A model generated the notes under the pieces. It did no database searches. It was not told the origin of the DNA and worked only from the letters and a program-made list of their open reading frames with translations. Made by a program: the position numbers and the translations under genes. 64,000 nt of DNA from Certhia americana (Eukaryota; Chordata; Aves; Passeriformes; Certhiidae), in the NCBI GenBank assembly GCA_018697195.1, contig CM031873.1:4713063-4777062 (forward strand), read 5' to 3'. Positions 12,501-48,239 of this stretch are shown piece after piece (the stretch's first letter is position 1; each line of letters begins with the position of its first letter).

Positions 12501-15500
12501 TGTCACCTTTCTGTCCCCTCCCCACCTTAGTCACCCAGGAGGGGCTTGTCTCCTCTCCCTGACAGCCCTGTGATGCAAGCAGAGCCCTTCCGAGAGCTTG
12601 GTTTGGTTTGGTTTGTTTCCGTGAGTGTCTCAAAGCATGATCCTTCCCAGCTGGTGTGAGCACCCTCCTTCCTAAGGGCCTCTGGGTCAGATGGGGGGCT
12701 CCAGCCTGGGCCCCTCTTCTTTGAACGCCTGCTGCTTCATCAGCTCTTGGTGTTGAGGTTGTTCTCCCAAGCAGGAATATCTGTGAGCTGTTCCAAGCAC
12801 GTGTTTCAGTTGGCCACCACCTGCAGTACACCATCCTGCAGGTATTTTGCACGTTGCCTTACACCTGAGTGTGGACAGCAAACCTGCCCTGGTGTTTGAC
12901 TTCCCATCATCCCAACACGGGCTGGTTGCCTGGTGCTTTATCCCAGCATTTGCAGGGGATGATTCCTTCTCCAGGGCACTCCTGTTTGGGCAAAGCAGCT
13001 TTGGAAGAAACACCCCAAAAGCTCTGATTTCCCACCCTGATTCCATGGGTTCCTTCTCCAGCTGTGCCATGTGTGTGAAGGCTGCCTCTCTAGGCAGCTG
13101 TTTAATTACCTCATTGCCTCGTTAATGATCTAGGACACATCTTGTTCAGATCCCATTGCTCTGTTTGGGAGCAGCTCCCTTCAGCCTTGTCACTGGATAA
13201 TAAAGCCAAATTGGCAGGCTGCATCCTGTAAGTTATAAGCAAGTTTTCCAGACAAAGTGTCCTGAGAATCTGCCATTAGTGGATTTATTTAGTGCTATTA
13301 CAGCCTTGCTAATCCTCTGGGGAGAGGAAAATTAGGCTAACGCGTTAACTGCTGCAGGGAATCGCCCTGATGTCCTGCTCATTAGCTCTGGGGCTTGAAC
13401 TCAGAAGGAGCTGCGGGATGCTGGAATGAGCCTGGAGAGGCCGTGGGGTGGGAAGCAGGCAGATCCTTTTGATGTCTGAAGGGTCTGGGGATGAGTAGTC
13501 CACAACAGCCCTGGGACTGGGCTGTTAAGGAGATGGCGTGGTGGTAATGTCCTCTGTATTTAGAGAGATCCAAAGGAGCAGGACAAGGGCTGTCCTGTCC
13601 ATTTGTGTTGTGCTGGATTGGGCCACCTCTGGTTTCTGGGGAAAGATCCCTTGGAGCTGAGCTGGCTCTGCATCCAGGACCCCCTGACCTCTGCTGACCC
13701 TGACATGGTGCTGAGCCTGTCCCAACCTGGGGAACTCTTCAATGGGTCTTAATTCCACCTGCAGGGAGGAGACCTCGGGCCTTTGCACTTCCCCTCTGCT
13801 TATCAGTTGGCAAAGATAAGGGAAAGCAAAACAAGGTTTGGGGACCCAGTAATTTTAGACTCCAGAAAATCAAGTGTGCTATTATCCCAGACGTGAGGCA
13901 GTTTTTTTCAGCTAGGCTGTTCTGAGGCTCTGGAAGTTCACTTTGGCTTGTGGAGTATGAAAATTGCTCCAGAAGGGGGGAAAAAAGGGCTGGAATGGGA
14001 ATTAATAGGGTCCTTGGTGACTGCAAGGCAAGCAGAGGCTGCTGAGTGTGTGGGACCAGGCTCTGATTCCTCCCAAGGTGGTGTCTGGGGGCCCTGATTT
14101 CATGCTGCACTGTTCTCCGTGGCTTTGGAGACACTCAGAGGGGTTTCCCTGTGGCTGAGTTCAGCTCAAGCGTTACAGGCTCAGTCTCCAGCCACAAAGA
14201 CCAGGTATCCTTCTTAAGTCTTGGCCTGGGATACCTGTACCTGCTGCTCCTGTTGCCAAACAAGCAGCATCTCCACACAGCATAGCATCCCTCAAGGATG
14301 CAGAGGGCTCATTGGGGATGTGATGATGGGTGCTGCTGGTGAGACAAGCCCTTGGTTTTACTTGGTGTAAATATGGGTCATCATGAGCCTTACAGGGTGA
14401 GGAGATGCACAAACTGCTTTTCCATAGGTATTTTATAAAAAGCTCCAGGCTGTTTCCAGGTGTCAAACAATTGCAGACCAAACCCCAACCACTCTCTGCA
14501 TCTGTGCTCACTGGTTGTTCCTGTGTTTCTCCTCCTACGTCCCAAAGGTTAAATTTGTTGTAAAGGTCCTCCCCTAGCTCTGCTGTGGCACTCACTATTC
14601 TACAGAGTCATTTAGGACCTTAAAAGTGGAGTTTCCCTTGCAGTGTCTGGCCACAAGCAGCTCTGGGTGGTGTAATATCACGGGAGGTTTGTGCAGTGCT
14701 TTGATTTTGTTGCATCATGTTCTGGGGGATGAGCTCAAGAATGAAAAAGTTGAAAAGCAAGGAGGTGAAATGGAAAGAAAAATGATCTGAAGGAATGGTG
14801 TGCAGAGGGTGTTCAGGAGGGGAGAGGCACAGGGGAGGCTAGTTTGTCATCATCCAAGAAGGCAAATGGTCTTCATAGGTAACAATAAATCATTTATGGC
14901 CCATATTCACCTACCATGCCCTCTGTAAAAACCCAACAGAGAGGCCAAGCTGATAACAACGCCATCCTCCAGCCTCTGCCAATCTCTTATGAAAGGTCAG
15001 CCCAGGATGGTTTCTGAAATCTTCCTGCCCTGAAATATTCCATGCTCACCGAGGTCCTCTAGGCAGCTGTGCCTGCTATCTATCCCTGCAGGCGACTACT
15101 CAGCTGTGTGAACAGAAAGAGGCAGCTGCTGGTTTGTGTGACTGCCCTGTAAAACCAGGCATCTGCATCCTGGCACAGCTCCTGGCCACGGGGATAAATC
15201 CTGTTCTGGAAAATGAATGAAGTGATTATGGTGTGACTTCCCATACCACCTCCTGTTGTGTCTGGAGCCCTGCAGGAGCACCCAGCCCCAGGTCTATTCC
15301 CCCAGGAGATGCGTCTCAGCCCCTAAACAGAGCTGGAGCCCTGCTGGGAATGTGTCTGGGCAAGGCACAATCTGCTCTGGGATTGGCTTTGCCTCTGGAT
15401 CAGCAGCAGCATTTCCAGGCTGGAACAACTGGGATGAAAAGAAGGCTGCCCACCCCTGACCCATCTCCTGTGGGGGCAGCAGCTCTGCCAGCTGTGGCAG

Positions 15501-17640
15501 GAGGGAGCTTAGACCCCATTGCAGCACAGAGTGATCCTGTTGGAGATGGAGCTGGGATAGGGCTGCCTGACTGGAGTGGTCTGGCAATGCTGTCAGGATG
15601 GTCTCCCAGGCCTGTGCTGAGGTTTCCAGCTGCACAGGGGCAGGTAGGTCCTGCCTGGCATTTCAGGCCCAGGTCCCAGTGCCAGGTGCAGCTGTGTGGG
15701 TGGCTGTGGTGGAGAACTGGTTGAACTGGTCTCCTTGCATGTTGCTTCTTGCAGGGTCTGGGTTAACCACAGTGCTCTGCCCTGGCATGGCTTGGGCCAG
15801 TCTGGGCAAAACCCATGGAGGATCTGGAAGTGACCTGGGCTGGATCCAGCAGTGCCTGTCACAAGTGTGAGGATTTGTCATAATCCCCTATGGATTCTTG
15901 CAGCAATTTCCCCTTCCCCTGAGCAGATTTTGGTGTCCATCACAGAGCAGGGAGCTGAGCTGGCAGCTGGCACAGCTGTTGGGCAGCAGCAGAAACTTCT
16001 GGACTGGGTGCTGTGCTGGGGCTGCTGGACTGGCAAGACCCATCACCCCAGAGCCATCCTCTGCCTTCTCCTGCCAGCCTTTTCTCCTGAGGCTGGGATG
16101 GGGCTTTGCTGAGGGCTGGGCAAGCCCTGCTTCTCCAAGGATGAGCAGGCAGCTAGGAGCTGCCCATCACATGGACTCTGCCTGTCCCCTCCACTGTCTG
16201 GCAGAGCAAGGAGAGGCAGCTCGAGCCAGGACAGGTGCTCAGCATCTCTCCTGGACTAGGACCAGGCGGGACCTGGCCTGCCTTCCCAGCTCGTGCCTCA
16301 CATGGTCTGTGAGCAGCCAGGTGCCCTGCCAAGGATGCTGCTCTCCTCCCAGAGATTATCCCCATGTTTGTCTGTCCCGTCTGTGTGGCACAGAGGCTGC
16401 TGCTGCCTGCCAGGACGTGTGTCTGTGTGTGCACAGGGCTGACAGCAAGGACTATTGCCTTTGGAACACTCTGTCTTTCCAAGGGATCTTTGCCAGGCAG
16501 GGACTTGGCCAGGAGAAGGATCAGAGCTGTGTCTTGTTACAGAGGAGAGGAAGGTGCTGTCCTGGAGCTGTGCTGGTGAGGAGCCCCAGCCATGGGCTCC
16601 AGGCTGCTCCAGGGTGATGTCAGTGGCCAAAGGGGTGATCTCTCAGCAACCACTTTCCATCCTGTTTGTGTCTTTCCTTCTCCCCTTGGACAAGTGTGAT
16701 TTAAAATTAAAGAAGACAAAGAGGTCACCTAGGAAGGGACAATGGACCTTGGGCCTTTTCCTCTGGTCCTGAGTTGTCCTTGGACCACACAAAACAGGTG
16801 AAGAACAGCCACAAACCTGTGTTGGCATCACCAGTGTCTCGCTAGTGCTTATGTGGGTGCTATGACCCCCATCTTCTCCTGTCCCCTTCCTCCTGAATCC
16901 TCTTGCCTTCCCTCCCTGGACCTGCACTGATAAGATCCCGTGTTGCTGTGGGATCCATGCTGGATCAGCCTGAAACACAGGGTTCTTTGTTTGTGGGGAC
17001 CTTTGAACTTGGTTTTGTCTGAAACCAGCAGGTAGCCAGCCCTGGCTGTGGCTAGGGAGAGCCGTGGGGCAGCCCCAGTGGGCAGCTCAGCCTGGATGGG
17101 CATCCACAGGAGCCACAGAGATGCCAGGGTGTTGCTGAGCTTACTGGGAACCACTTGGGACTCTGAAAGAGGGTGGAAAGAGCTGCCCAGAGGCAAAGTG
17201 TGGTCTTGTGTACACAGGGTGCCTGGGCAGAGCCTCAGACCCAGATCTTTGGGGCTAGGTTTGTCCCAGAGCCTGAATCCTGCTGGCTGAGGCTCCTGGG
17301 TTGCTGTGCTGAAGTTGCTGACCTTCCCTCTGCTGTGAGCCCTCAGTGTTTTCCTGGGAACCAGGGCCACCTTGTGCTGAGCCTGGGCCAAAAGTTTGCT
17401 GGACTGCAAAACAACATCATGTTCTGCGAATTGCTGATTGCCAAACTGCTGCTGCCACCTTGGAAAACGCTTGGTTGGCTTTGTCCGTGAGGATTCTCCT
17501 GTTCTGTAGCATTTTCAACAGATGCTACAAGGAGACGCTTTTAAATGTGCTTCAGTGCCTGCAGTGCACTCCCTCCAAGTCTTGTTCCCAGGCTTTTCCC
17601 CATGGCAAAGTGCTCTCTGTCCCTCTACTGGGAAGCTGCT
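9540..17640. other. SRP68-EVPL intergenic region, no gene recognised
   Basis: About 8 kb separate the SRP68 3' end from the EVPL promoter. Long open frames occur because the stretch is GC-rich and poor in stop codons (for example 15898-16617 and 15233-15724), but none has a recognisable domain or conserved sequence. The only part that stands out is the GC-rich patch near 11 kb, entered separately. EVPL enhancers could reside here, but none can be identified by eye. Confidence 0.55.
10975..11760. promoter_or_regulatory. isolated GC- and CpG-rich patch of unknown role
   Basis: CpG dinucleotides are clearly denser here than in the surrounding several kilobases, with runs such as GCCGGCAGAGTCGGG. 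It lies 6-7 kb upstream of the EVPL start and about 1.5 kb downstream of the SRP68 poly(A) site. It could be a CpG-island promoter of a noncoding or alternative EVPL first exon, or an enhancer. No exon structure was proved. Confidence 0.3.
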
Positions 17641-17950
17641 GCTCGGCTGTTGGTGTGTGAGCCCAAACACTCTCCGAGCCAGGGCGAGGTCTCTCGTTCT
17701 CCCGCTGGGGCTCTGCTCTTTCCACCCTAAACTGGTTTGTCGAGTCATTTTCTCAGATGTGCCTCCATCTCAGCTGCTGCTGCTCACCTGCGTTCGGGGA
17801 GGAGCCTCCCAGGAGCTGCTCTTTACTGCGCCGCCGACCGTCCCTTACTGAGTCCTGTCCTTCCATCCCAACAGACCGGAGCAGGGAGCAGGGAGCCAGC
17901 ACCCACCACGACTGTGCAGAGCCTGGGACACCAGCTGGGACCTGGCCAAC
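17640..17950 (+). promoter_or_regulatory. EVPL: EVPL proximal promoter and 5' UTR, CpG-rich
   Basis: The 300 bases before the EVPL ATG are enriched in CpG (GGGCGAGG, GTTCGGGG, GCGCCGCCGACCG) and show no convincing TATA box. They lie immediately upstream of coding exon 1, as expected for a promoter plus short 5' UTR. The transcription start cannot be fixed from sequence alone. Confidence 0.5.
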
Positions 17951-41846
<23,896 letters not shown>

Positions 41847-42205
41847 ATGGACCAAGGCACATACGGGGGCTGGTTCCTTCAGGAGTTCATCCCTTCAGAA
41901 CACCTCTCCCCACGGAGGCAGCAGGCTCACAGGAACGGAGCATCTAGCATTTAGGGCTGCCTACTCTTCTCTCTTAGCTACCTGCCTCCCAACACAGCTC
42001 GGCCATGCAAGGAAGAAAATGTGGTCATGGGCCTGCCACGGAGGGGTCCCCACAGTCCCCGGGTGCTGTTCCCTAATCAGCCCAGGGAGGGGTTGATGGT
42101 GAGAACTTCACGGGCAGTAGGTTAAATGTGGCTATGCCCAGAAAGGGGCAGAGTGTTTTCCAGTTAGGTCATTCTGCATGCAATAAACATAGTAAGTGAG
42201 TGTCT
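41847..42205 (+). other. EVPL: EVPL 3' untranslated region
   Basis: It runs from the TGA at 41844-41846 to about 20 bases beyond the AATAAA at 42182-42187. At about 360 bases it is short, with no open frame of interest. Confidence 0.75.
42182..42187 (+). terminator. EVPL: EVPL polyadenylation signal
   Basis: Canonical AATAAA within GCAATAAACATAG, 336 bases after the stop, followed by a TG-rich stretch (GAGTGTCTGTGGCTGTGTTG) that suits a downstream element. Confidence 0.8.
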
Positions 42206-44507
42206 GTGGCTGTGTTGTCTCTGCAGGCTGTGGCTGAAGGCACAGCTACACCTCCCCCATGCAATCCCATGCCCTGCAGCCCAATCCACACAGGTTTTGT
42301 AGGTTCTTGCCCTCCCTGATCTCCCAGAACTGAACTCCCTAAAGTGTGCTTCTGCCTATGAATCTGTATTTTTAAAGATTTTGTTATATCTGTCTTTAAA
42401 ACTGAAAACCAATGGGACTTTGCTTCCTGGTCATTTGGACACCTCTAAAAGAGGGACTTGAACACCAAAGGGGTGCAGTCCCACCCAACAGTACTGAAAA
42501 ATCCGCACTTACTATTTCTTTAGATGAACTAAGAGGAAGTAACTCCTCTGCATAATTTCCATCACTCAGTCCTTCCTGAAATAAAAAATTCCCATATCCC
42601 AAATGTTGTTCCCTAGCATCTATCCTATTGTGGAGCATCCCCTGGGTTTCTGAGATGAGAAAATTACTTTCTATTCATACCAGCTGCTCCTTCCCCTCTC
42701 CCAAAGGCTCTTTTAGCTGATTTTATTCAGGAACTCCAACATAATCTCTACTCTCATGGGTTATTTTGGGTTTCTCCCCTCCTTCACCCACCAGACCCGC
42801 AGCATAGCCTCTATTTCCATATAACCTAGCTGGAATTTGAAGTCTGGGCTCCAGGAAGAAACTGTTCCAGGAAGAAACTGTTCTCTGTCAGAGTCAGCAC
42901 ACTCAGCTCCCATTGCCTTCCTACTGGGTAGACAGTGCCCAGCATTAGCAATCTGTAACAAGAAATTTCCAGCCTGAGATCTGCCCAGGCTCTGTCCCAG
43001 GCTCTGCAAGGTCTCTGGTTATTGTCACGCCTATGGCTGCTGTTCATGGCCATCTCAGCTGCCATGATCAATGCTGGGCAATTTGTTGGTTTACAAAACG
43101 GAAAACCATTGCACATAGCCTGAAGCATCCACTCCCAGCTTGTTTCCTTAGGTAGGACACTGCTGGTCTGGACCAGCATCAAAGCCCTAGAGCCGGACTG
43201 TCACAGACCAGCAAAGAAATTCTGCCCATCAGCCCTTGAAGCACCAGAGCATGGCCATACAAGGATCCTGTCCAGCACAATGCAGGGGCCCTGGAGCAGT
43301 GCAGTTCCCAGGAATCCTTGTGTCACAGCTCTTCAAAGCTGCTGGGAACAGCCTCACTGTGCCTTGGCTTTGCTCCCCTGGCTGAAAGCAGAAGCATCCA
43401 TCAGCAATGGAGCTGTTGCCTTTCCTGCAGCTCAGCCCAGCCAGGTGAGTTTGCTGCCAGCCTTTCTCACACCACTCTGGGGGCTGATGAATGGTTTAGG
43501 GGAGCACTCTGTAACTATGATACTGGGAGTTCTGGTAATTAGGCAGGCAGTTAATCATTTTGGACAAAGTGTTCCCTAATTGTGGTGGGAGGGATTTACC
43601 TGGGATTGGATGAAGTTGTTAAGAAATGATTAAGTGGCTGAGCAGTTTAGTCTAGTTTTTCAGACTCATTAAAAATCCTTTTGTTTGCTACCAAATGTCC
43701 CTTACCTGCAGACAGCAGCTCATGTCATGTCCTGATGTGTCCATAGGAAGCACCACTCAGCCATGGGGGTTTCCCCAGAACCTGCTGTCTGGCAGGGTTG
43801 TGAGCCACTCAGGAGGAGCCAGGTAGGACTTTTCCTCCCTTCCCAGGCACAAGGTGATGGTGCTGCACTGCAGCTTTCCCAGAGCAGTTATTTCAACACA
43901 GCTGCTGTTTGTTCCCTTTGCTGGCAGTGGAGTTGGTAAGAAATGTTTGAAGTTTTCAATTCAGTTTTTGGGCTAGGTTTGCTCTAGTGTTTTATTTAGG
44001 TTTCTGGACTGGATAAATGTCCTTGGTATTTATTTTTTTACTGCAGATCTTTTAAAAACAAAACAAGAAGGAAACTCTTCTGCAAACAGTTTGTCTGGTA
44101 CAACATGAGTATTGTTTGCATAGAGCAAACAGCAGAGCATTGACTTTACAACATGTATGCAAAGACAGGGAAATGATTCCCACAGCAGAATTCCTCCATG
44201 TCTCCATGCATTAATCCACAAAAATGTGCCTCCAAGCTGGCTGTCACCACAAAGGCCATAAGATGCAGGAGCACAGCTGTCAGGTTGTGCTGAAATTGTT
44301 TTTTTGGGATTGCAGTTACTAGGAGAGCACATTTGTGCATGTGCATGAAAAACAGGAGTGCAGAAGTTTGGCTTCTTTAAATTAGATCTGTCTTTTGAGT
44401 ATTTAAATAAGTAGAACATAACTCTGAAATAGTGTGTAGCAGCTTCTAATGGAAAGGAAGCCCACACTGAGACATCACTGGGCTGCAGAACCATCAGCCC
44501 CTTGTAC
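42206..44507. other. intergenic sequence between EVPL and the provirus
   Basis: No gene or known repeat was recognised. The only local structure is an exact 16-bp tandem duplication (CCAGGAAGAAACTGTT twice) at 42851-42882. Confidence 0.55.
42851..42882 (+). repeat. 16-bp tandem duplication, two copies
   Basis: CCAGGAAGAAACTGTT is present twice, head to tail and without mismatch. It has the appearance of a recent slippage event. Confidence 0.85.
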
Positions 44508-44868
44508 TGTCACTAAAATTCACCAAAAACTGAGTTATAAAAATAAAAGTCCTTTACACCAATGTAGTGTTAAGAAGAGGCATCATTTATTACAGAATAA
44601 GCTCCACCTAGCATGCACATGATTCTCTACAAGTGCATTGCTTATATACAGTCACCACATGCATATTTTAAGAGCCCATTACCATAAAACCCTCCCCATG
44701 CTCCCAGGTTCAGGTTTTTTAATAGCCTTATTTTGCCTGTAGCTGCATTCCTAAGCCAGATGTTTTAGGAATTCAATAGGTCCTTGTTGAGAAAGCAGCT
44801 CCTGCATGCCCTGTTTCTTTTGCTAAAAGTACAAAGACACAGAAATTGAATTAACCCTTTTGGTATCA
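44508..44868 (-). repeat. 3' LTR of the provirus
   Basis: About 361 bp. On the minus strand it begins TGATACCAAAAG right after a purine tract (AAAGGGGGGAAT), the expected polypurine primer. It contains TATATAAG at 44641-44648 and AATAAA at 44586-44591, and ends near AGTGACA. These signals fix the orientation as minus. The blocks around the TATA box and the segment ACACCAATGTAGTGTTAAG are identical in the other LTR. Confidence 0.85.
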
Positions 44869-44949
44869 ATTCCCCCCTTTGAAACATCTCAAATCCCTTA
44901 AGACTATTTGATAAATTCCAATTCAATTTCTATTTATAATCACCTATAT

Positions 44950-45405
44950 TCCCACAGGATTATGACTGATCATTTTGTGAACACAGCAAATAGCAATGCT
45001 GGTAACTATTACAACTGCAATTACAGTTACAATGGTTTCCAGTATTCCTGCCAGCCTTCCTTTCAGGTACCATCATGCTATTCCTTGAAGAATTTTATTG
45101 AACCAATTAATTTCAGGACAGCGTTGGTATCCTCAGCAACACATTTTGGCCACATTTTGTGGTCTTTGGAGATCTTCTGTTACATTTGGGATGTGTACAA
45201 AACAACATTCTCTATTCAGTTCTAAATAACCATAACCCTCTTGTTTTTTGGCAAGCAATAGATCTAAGGCCATCCTGTTTTGTAATGTCAGATTATCATA
45301 TTGAATCACCATTGACAGATTTATAGGGATAATTCCCCAAGGAACAGGTTCCCCTGCTGAACTGGGGATAGGGAGGCAGGCTGTAATGCTGGACAGATTT
45401 TGCAT
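44950..45405 (-). pseudogene. env: env remnant: transmembrane subunit ectodomain and membrane anchor
   Basis: An open frame at 45133-45405 contains a heptad-rich segment with LQNRMALDLLLAKK followed by NRECCF, the class I transmembrane pattern. The first cysteine of the usual CX6CC motif is not in place. Further on, at about 44975-45050, a frame encodes a continuous hydrophobic span rich in V, I, A and T that would serve as the membrane anchor. The surface subunit is almost absent: only about 180 bases separate it from the end of the integrase. Stops and frame changes exclude a working Env. Confidence 0.7.
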
Positions 45406-45589
45406 CTTACCAAACTCTTGTATTCAAGTCAATATTAAATTTTCTTCAACACCTCCACATAAAGATAAAATAATTCCCATAAATTTAGTCTACACATTTT
45501 GCTGCTCATTTACAGATGTCTTCAACATTTTCAGCTGCAAGGGTCCGGTGTTTTCCACTGTCCACTCTGAGTCAGGAGACCTCTGAAGT

Positions 45590-46500
45590 CAGGTGCAATG
45601 TATCCAGAAGTTAATTTCTTTCATTTTTAAAGCTGGTCTTGTAGTCAACAGAACCAGATGAGGTCCTTTCCACTGCTCCTGAAGTGGCTCAGGTTTCCAG
45701 ATCTGCATGTGTATGTGATCCCCAGGCTGAAAGGAGTTAACTGAAGTGTCTAGGGTAAGAGGTTCTGAGAGAATGATGAACCTTTTTCATTCATTCAAGG
45801 GTTTCCCAAATAAAATTAAATATTGTTCTGTTTTTCTGATTCTCAATTTGTTGCTCAGATCCAGGGAAAGTTACAGAAGAATATTATCTCCCAAACATCA
45901 ATTCATACAGGCTCACCTTCAGGTTAGTTTGGGGCTGTACTCTAACTCATAGCAAGTCTGGTGGTAACACCTGTGGCCATTTTAAGAAAGCTTCCTGATG
46001 CATTTTGCCAATATGTCTCTTTAAAGTTTGATTCATTAGCTTAACCTTTCTACTAGATTGCAATCTCCATGGAGTATGTAAAATCCTAACTCATACCCAA
46101 CTGCTAAGTTGCTGTAATACTTCAGATATAAAATGGGGTCCCCTATAAGATGGCATGCCAACAGGAACTCCAAACTTGGGTATGATCTCTCTGAGGAGTA
46201 CCTTGGTGACTTTCCTGGCCTTGTTGGTGCAGCAGGGGAAGACTTCTGGCCACCTGGAAAAGGTGTCCAATAAACAATACCAGGAGATACCTGTATTGTT
46301 GGTGTGGTAGCTCAGGAAAAACAATTTGCTAGTAATCTCTGGGGTTGTTTCCTCTTTTAGTGATCCATGGAGGCAGTCTTTTTGAATTAAATGGATTATT
46401 TTTAAGACATATTTGGAATTTTTCTGTAACAGACTTGACACTTTTTGTCATAGGGACACTGGTACTTGAGTCCTCGGATCAGTCACCATAGCACAAGTGG
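45590..46500 (-). pseudogene. pol: integrase (degenerate)
   Basis: The core is readable in the minus-strand frame 46091-46441, with LLDTFSRWPEVFP holding the first catalytic aspartate. The place of the second (usually DNGP) reads SYRGP, so that residue is lost at 46145-46147. Downstream frames preserve the conserved core end (an NQTLKRHIGK-like stretch near 46040) and the C-terminal part, with WKGPHLVLL and WIHCT near 45620-45700. Frameshifts and stops break it into at least three pieces. Confidence 0.8.
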
Positions 46501-46580
46501 GTTTGCTGGTATTTCTCCTTGACAAGTTGCAACATCACTTGTGGTGGGACTATGATCTGGTTGTTGGGAGTTACCAGCCA

Positions 46581-47582
46581 TCAACCCTCTCTATTCTTGG
46601 CTTTTAGGTAAGTAGCTAATTTTGTATCACCCTGACTATAACCAGGGATAATTTCAGGGAGTGAAACAGCTTTCTTAGGTACTAATGCCAGGATGCCTTG
46701 TCGTGCAACCTCTTGTGCAAATTTATCTGCTAGTCTCTTTTCTACAAAAATTTGGGAATCTCGATGCTGGTGTGCCCTGCAGTGTAGTACAGACACTGCT
46801 TTGGGCAGCTGGGTATCATCAAGGAAGGACAATATTTCTTCTATTAATTTATATTAATATTAATATATTAATCAGTATATTAATCAGAGATTCCTGTGCT
46901 CTTAATAGACCTCTTTCCTTCCATACGGTCCCATGAGAAGGAACAACTCTAAAAGCAGATTTTGAGTCAGTCCATTGGTTTACTTTTCCTCCTGCTGCCA
47001 ATTCCAGGGCTCTTCACAGCACTATGAGCTCTGCCTTTTGTGCTGAGGTGTCCATGGGCAGTGGTGCAGCTTCTATTACTTTGGTCAGCATTACTATGAC
47101 ATAGCCAGCTTTTTATTTTCCATCTTGCACCAAGCCACTTCATTCTGTAAAGCGCTCTGGATTTTCACTTGGTGCATTTGTAGGTTTGGTCAGCTTACAT
47201 AAACTTGCTCAACTGTGTATGATGTTCAGGACTTGGGCTGGATTTATCACTGTGGTTACTTTCAACTCCACATCTTCTTGCTCCACTAGAACAGTCTGAT
47301 ATTTCAACATACAGCCTGGGGAAAGCCAATGCCTCCCTTTTTGGCAAAACACAGTGGTTATGGTGTGTGAAGCGTACACTACTATCCTTTGTCCCATAAT
47401 CAATTTCCTGGCCTCTTGGATGAGAACAGTCACTGCTACAGCTCACAGGCATCCAGGCCATGCCTGGCTGACCTTGTCCACTTGTTTTAAAAAGCACCCC
47501 ACAGGCCTCTTGAAGTCTCCCACTTTCTAAGCCAGAACTCTGAGGATGAAGCACTGTCATTCCTGCCCAAAAAGCTCAAAGG
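46581..47582 (-). pseudogene. pol: RT connection and RNase H domains (degenerate)
   Basis: Minus-strand frame 47209-47433 matches the connection region (ARKLIMGQ, then NPAQVL). Around 46900-47040 the RNase H core is visible with AELIVL and TDSKSAF, and 46581-46832 contains its end (FVEKRLADKFAQEVA). Several frame changes and stops are present. The domain is separated from RT by the inserted solo LTR. Confidence 0.78.
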
Positions 47583-47587
47583 GCTTT

Positions 47588-48234
47588 TGTCCTAGGGTGA
47601 CTTTGTGATGCTTGTGTCCCCACTTGGGTGTTCTGTTTATGCTGGATATTGAGTTCTGCACCTTTAAGACTGGTTCCAAGAGCCAAGGAGGGGAGAAGAA
47701 GCACACAGTTTGCTTTTAGAAACTGCACTTGCTCCTGTGCATCCTTCTCATGGACTGTGTTGTCTGCAGCAGGGACAGCGGGAGAGAGCTCTCCTTTGCT
47801 TTTAGTTAGTTTTTAGCTAGCTGAGGCAGAGAAGATCCCCAGACTGTGGCTTTTCTTTTTCTCTGAACTCATGAGCCTGCTCTGGACTGAAAACCCAGAA
47901 AAACCCCAGGAGTTCACACCTGTGCCCCATTGGGACCCAGGATGCAGCATTTTCCAGCACTGGAGGGGCTGATCTGAGACTGAGCGAACCAAGCGACACC
48001 CTCAAGGACTTTCTGAATTTGCCATCTCTTCAGAACAGTGAGAAGTTCCATTGGTTAATATTATTTTTCTTTGTGCTTTTTATGAGTACTTTACTTGTTA
48101 AATAAACAGGGTTTTTTTCCACTTTTCTCCAAGGAAATCTTTTCCTGAACCAGTTGGGGGAGGGGCTGCTTGAATCTGCTTTCTGGAGGAAACCCTTTGG
48201 AAGTTTCCTCCCAAATTTGCCCTAAACCAGGACA
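47588..48234 (+). mobile_element. solo LTR, ERVL/ERVK-like, nested in proviral pol
   Basis: 647 bp starting TGTCCTAGGG and ending CCAGGACA, so the termini form the expected inverted TGTCCT/AGGACA. It is flanked on both sides by GCTTT (47583-47587 and 48235-48239), a perfect 5-bp target duplication. An AATAAA at 48101-48106 sets plus orientation. There is no internal sequence, so it is the product of LTR-LTR recombination. Perfect flanks inside a decayed provirus show it inserted later than its host element. Confidence 0.92.
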
Positions 48235-48239
48235 GCTTT

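Noticed and set aside
15898..16617. 239-codon open frame in the SRP68-EVPL interval
   Set aside because: Composition is that of translated GC-rich noncoding DNA with many C, S, P and L residues, there is no domain, and other overlapping frames are equally long.
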